DNA from: Rossellomorea marisflavi
Lineage (GTDB): Bacteria; Bacillota; Bacilli; Bacillales; Bacillaceae_B
DNA length: 64,000 bases
NCBI RefSeq assembly: GCF_022170785.1
Contig: NZ_CP081870.1
Span: forward strand, 794,001 to 858,000
Direction of reading: 5' to 3'
Below the pieces are notes generated by a model, which was not told the DNA's origin, made no database searches, and saw only the letters and a program-made list of their open reading frames with translations. The position numbers and the translations under genes were made by a program. Below are positions 62,265 through 64,000 of this stretch, one piece after another; the first letter of the stretch is position 1; each line of letters opens with the position of its first letter.

Positions 62265-62376
62265 ATGATAAAAAAAAGAAAGAATAATTAACGAAATCAT
62301 CCATGAGCATACAACCAATTGCAACGGCAAATCCAGGTTATATCCAACGATTACAGACTTATACGATACTGTATGA
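62265..62376 (+). pseudogene. Short cassette fragment broken in a poly-A run
   Basis: TAGGTGA precedes ATG 62265. The frame MIKKRKNN stops early; removing one A from the A8 run at 62270-62277 gives MIKKERIINEIIHEHTTNCN and GKSRLYPTITDLYDTV. About 36 residues; likely a remnant. Confidence 0.4.
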
Positions 62377-62431
62377 GTCATTGCGAAAATTCATATGAAT
62401 CGGTCGGAAAACATATATGGAGGTGAAGACA

Positions 62432-62911
62432 ATGGACATTAGAAATATGGAACCCATATATATAAATATTGGACAACAAGTAAATCAAATTATTCCTGAA
62501 CCCTGGGATAGAGTATTACTATATTCTGAAGTAACCGAGGAGAGTAATCGAACGTATTTCTACTATTATCCTCATAATAAGGAGACACCAATTTATAGCT
62601 TGGATATTGAAGAAATGATTGATATCGACGAATACGAAGTAAATAGGCAATTACACCAGTTATATAAATACTTGAAAGAATTATGGGTTGAAACTAAAAA
62701 TCTAAATCAACAACAGTGGACAAATTTAACATTGAAGTTAAATTCGGATGGTAAGTTCAATATCGATTTCAAATATAATAGCTTGGTAAATGAAGATAGC
62801 TATGAGCAGCAAATAATTTGGGAATACGAAAGACTAGGTTTGGTTCCGAATGAGGATCGAGCGCGAGACGTTAAGATAATAGAAGAATATAGAGAAAACA
62901 ACAAAGGTTGA
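62432..62911 (+). CDS. yezG: YezG-family (DUF600) immunity protein
   Basis: 159 residues from ATG 62432, seven bases after GGAGGTG. MEPIYINIGQQVNQIIPEPW, then SEVTEESNRTYFYYYPH, YKYLKELWVETKNLNQQQWT and LTLKLNSDGKFNIDFKYNSL are the YezG/DUF600 pattern. In B. subtilis YezG neutralises the LXG DNase toxin YeeF. No LXG toxin lies in this window, so this copy is unpaired here. Confidence 0.9.
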   Translation: MDIRNMEPIYINIGQQVNQIIPEPWDRVLLYSEVTEESNRTYFYYYPHNKETPIYSLDIEEMIDIDEYEVNRQLHQLYKYLKELWVETKNLNQQQWTNLTLKLNSDGKFNIDFKYNSLVNEDSYEQQIIWEYERLGLVPNEDRARDVKIIEEYRENNKG

Positions 62912-63103
62912 ATTTGAACAAATCAGAGGAGAATCTTTAAGTACGCTTAAACCACAACCAGACCCTAAATTGAAACGTATATAAGATGAAGCTGCAATCA
63001 AAGGTATTTAAAACGGGGTTTGATTTTTTCGCCAGTACGATCCAACGAGAAGCTCACATTTTCCTTATGTTCCATGAAAACAAATGTTAAGTAGGTGAGA
63101 GAT

Positions 63104-63598
63104 TTGAGTAATTTGTTGTACCATGCATATTTGCCTGGAAATAATGAACATCATATCTCGCTTGACGAAGTCAAACGTGGTGGTATTAATTATTCTAGTA
63201 AGTCAAACAATAGATATAGTAACGGCGGCAGGGTGAAACTTGAGGTAACAGAACGGTTCAGGCCTACCGACATCCCTGAATGGCTAAACTTCAAGGAAGC
63301 AATAGGTGTTGATTTAGTTAATCGGTTCTCAAAGTCTTTTTGCTTTCCTGTATTTACAGATAAAATTTTTGTGTTTGATGGTGATCTATCTCTTTCGATC
63401 TATGACCAAGCTTTCTACGATGATTTTAAAGACTTTGATGAGGAAGCTTTAAATTTTGATACTGGAGAAACGATTGAGTTTTGGATTAACCTATACTGGA
63501 AAAGTGCGATGCCTCTTTAACAAAGCGTTATTCAAAGCCAGAAGTTTTAGTTTTTGAATCTGTACCTAAAGAAATGATTCGTGTATGTGAAGAATGAG
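63104..63598 (+). pseudogene. Hypothetical immunity-array gene, frameshift at poly-A
   Basis: TTG 63104 follows TAGGTGAGAGA. Frame: LSNLLYHAYLPGNNEHHISL, then PEWLNFKEAIGVDLVNRFSK and TGETIEFWINLYWK, stopping at 63520. Adding one A at the A4 run 63500-63503 continues KCDASLTKRYSKPEVLVFES and VPKEMIRVCEE to TGA 63598. The restored protein is about 165 residues, of unknown family. Confidence 0.55.
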
Positions 63599-63671
63599 TA
63601 TGGAACCTTGGTTGGCTCAATGCCTTTCGAGTTTTTTTCTATTTGTTAATATATGAATGGATAAAATTAGC

Positions 63672-63743
63672 ATGGGGTATAAGGTAAGAACTGGAACGCC
63701 AATTTACCGGATTTTTGGTAGTGGAAAAATCATGATAGGTTGA
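63672..63743 (+). other. Possible toxin-domain remnant
   Basis: A short frame reads MGYKVRTGTPIYRIFGSGKI then MIG and a stop. The G-T-P-[IV]-Y-R-[IV]-F-G motif recalls the beginning of TNT-like or other polymorphic toxin domains. Only a fragment is seen. Confidence 0.3.
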
Positions 63744-63759
63744 ATGGGGGACCTGATAA

Positions 63760-64000
63760 ATGGAAAATAAAAATAAGGAACTTTGAATCAAATGCTACGG
63801 ATAGTATGCAAGATGACGAGTTATCTATAACAACCGATACTATTACAAATGTAAATGTACTCTTCCTGGTGGACTGCACAGATGAAAACCGAAAATAGCT
63901 GAAATCAGACGGAACATCGACTAGATATCAATCTTCAAATGGGGTTCATATTCCAATAGAAGGGAAATGTAATATGGATACAAAAGAAATTGAGAATCTA
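63760..64000 (+). pseudogene. Degraded coding segment at the window end
   Basis: ATG 63760 reads MENKNKEL and stops; a shifted frame reads ESNATDSMQDDELSITTDTI, TNVNVLFLVDCTDENRK, a TAG, then in the same frame LKSDGTSTRYQSSNGVHIPI and EGKCNMDTKEIENL to the edge. A true start at ATG 63974 is possible (AGGG upstream). Family unknown. Confidence 0.4.

Overview
The window looks like a chromosomal stretch from a spore-forming Bacillaceae species, possibly of the Rossellomorea / Bacillus marisflavi type. This is inferred from strong AGGAGG-type ribosome binding sites, frequent TTG and GTG starts, moderate GC content, a dltXABCD operon, YdfHI/YdfJ, YdbC, HptRS-like and YezG-like proteins, and dispersed GGGACGGTTCC repeats. 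I see no rRNA, tRNA, CRISPR array or intact insertion sequence.

Region by region. 1-9.6 kb holds small membrane proteins, a WYL regulator divergent from a dihydrofolate-reductase-like gene broken by one in-frame TGA, an ECF sigma/anti-sigma pair, a DinB-like protein and a compact overlapping adaA-alkA-adaB DNA alkylation repair operon. 9.6-13.8 kb holds an amino acid permease behind a clear promoter and operator-like inverted repeat, a DUF4865 gene divergent from a LysR regulator, and an alpha/beta hydrolase. 14-18.4 kb is a YdfH-YdfI two-component system with its MMPL exporter. 18.5-19.3 kb is a graveyard: an aldo/keto reductase remnant and a serine recombinase remnant. 19.4-22.5 kb has a lipoprotein class A beta-lactamase, a sialate-O-acetylesterase-like enzyme and a flavoprotein monooxygenase behind a palindrome. 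22.5-26.7 kb is a divergent ROK-regulated locus: ROK regulator, sugar acetyltransferase and an HPr-like protein on one side; VOC protein, small membrane ORF and MFS transporter on the other. Near-identical 24-bp palindromes sit in front of both sides.

27-35 kb carries a secreted endonuclease with EF-hand-like loops, then one transcription unit joining a sensor kinase, a response regulator and dltXABCD (D-alanylation of teichoic acids). 35-46.6 kb holds a phosphoesterase, DUF2798, SF0329, two tandem CNNM/CorC-type membrane proteins behind a long leader, several small membrane proteins and lipoproteins, and a second ECF sigma/anti-sigma pair with a putative self-promoter. 46.7-56.5 kb is an apparent organophosphate uptake unit: ferric/hexose-phosphate-type ABC transporter (binding protein, ATPase, fused permease), a PP2C-type phosphatase, a YesM/HptS-like kinase and a YesN/HptR-like regulator, then dihydroxyacetone kinase and a LURP-one-like protein, punctuated by copies of a dispersed hairpin repeat.

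57-64 kb is lower in GC. It is a same-strand array of immunity-type genes (DUF2004/6985-like, DUF1851/GAD-like, PoNi/DUF1911, pentapeptide repeat, HEAT-like, YezG and unrecognised acidic proteins) with no recognisable intact toxin in the window. Roughly half of them are broken by frameshifts or truncation. I read it as an orphan polymorphic-toxin immunity array, or the downstream tail of one. Gene disruptions elsewhere also fall in small accessory genes, while the large conserved genes are intact; several breaks sit at homopolymer A runs, so both real decay and sequencing error remain possible.
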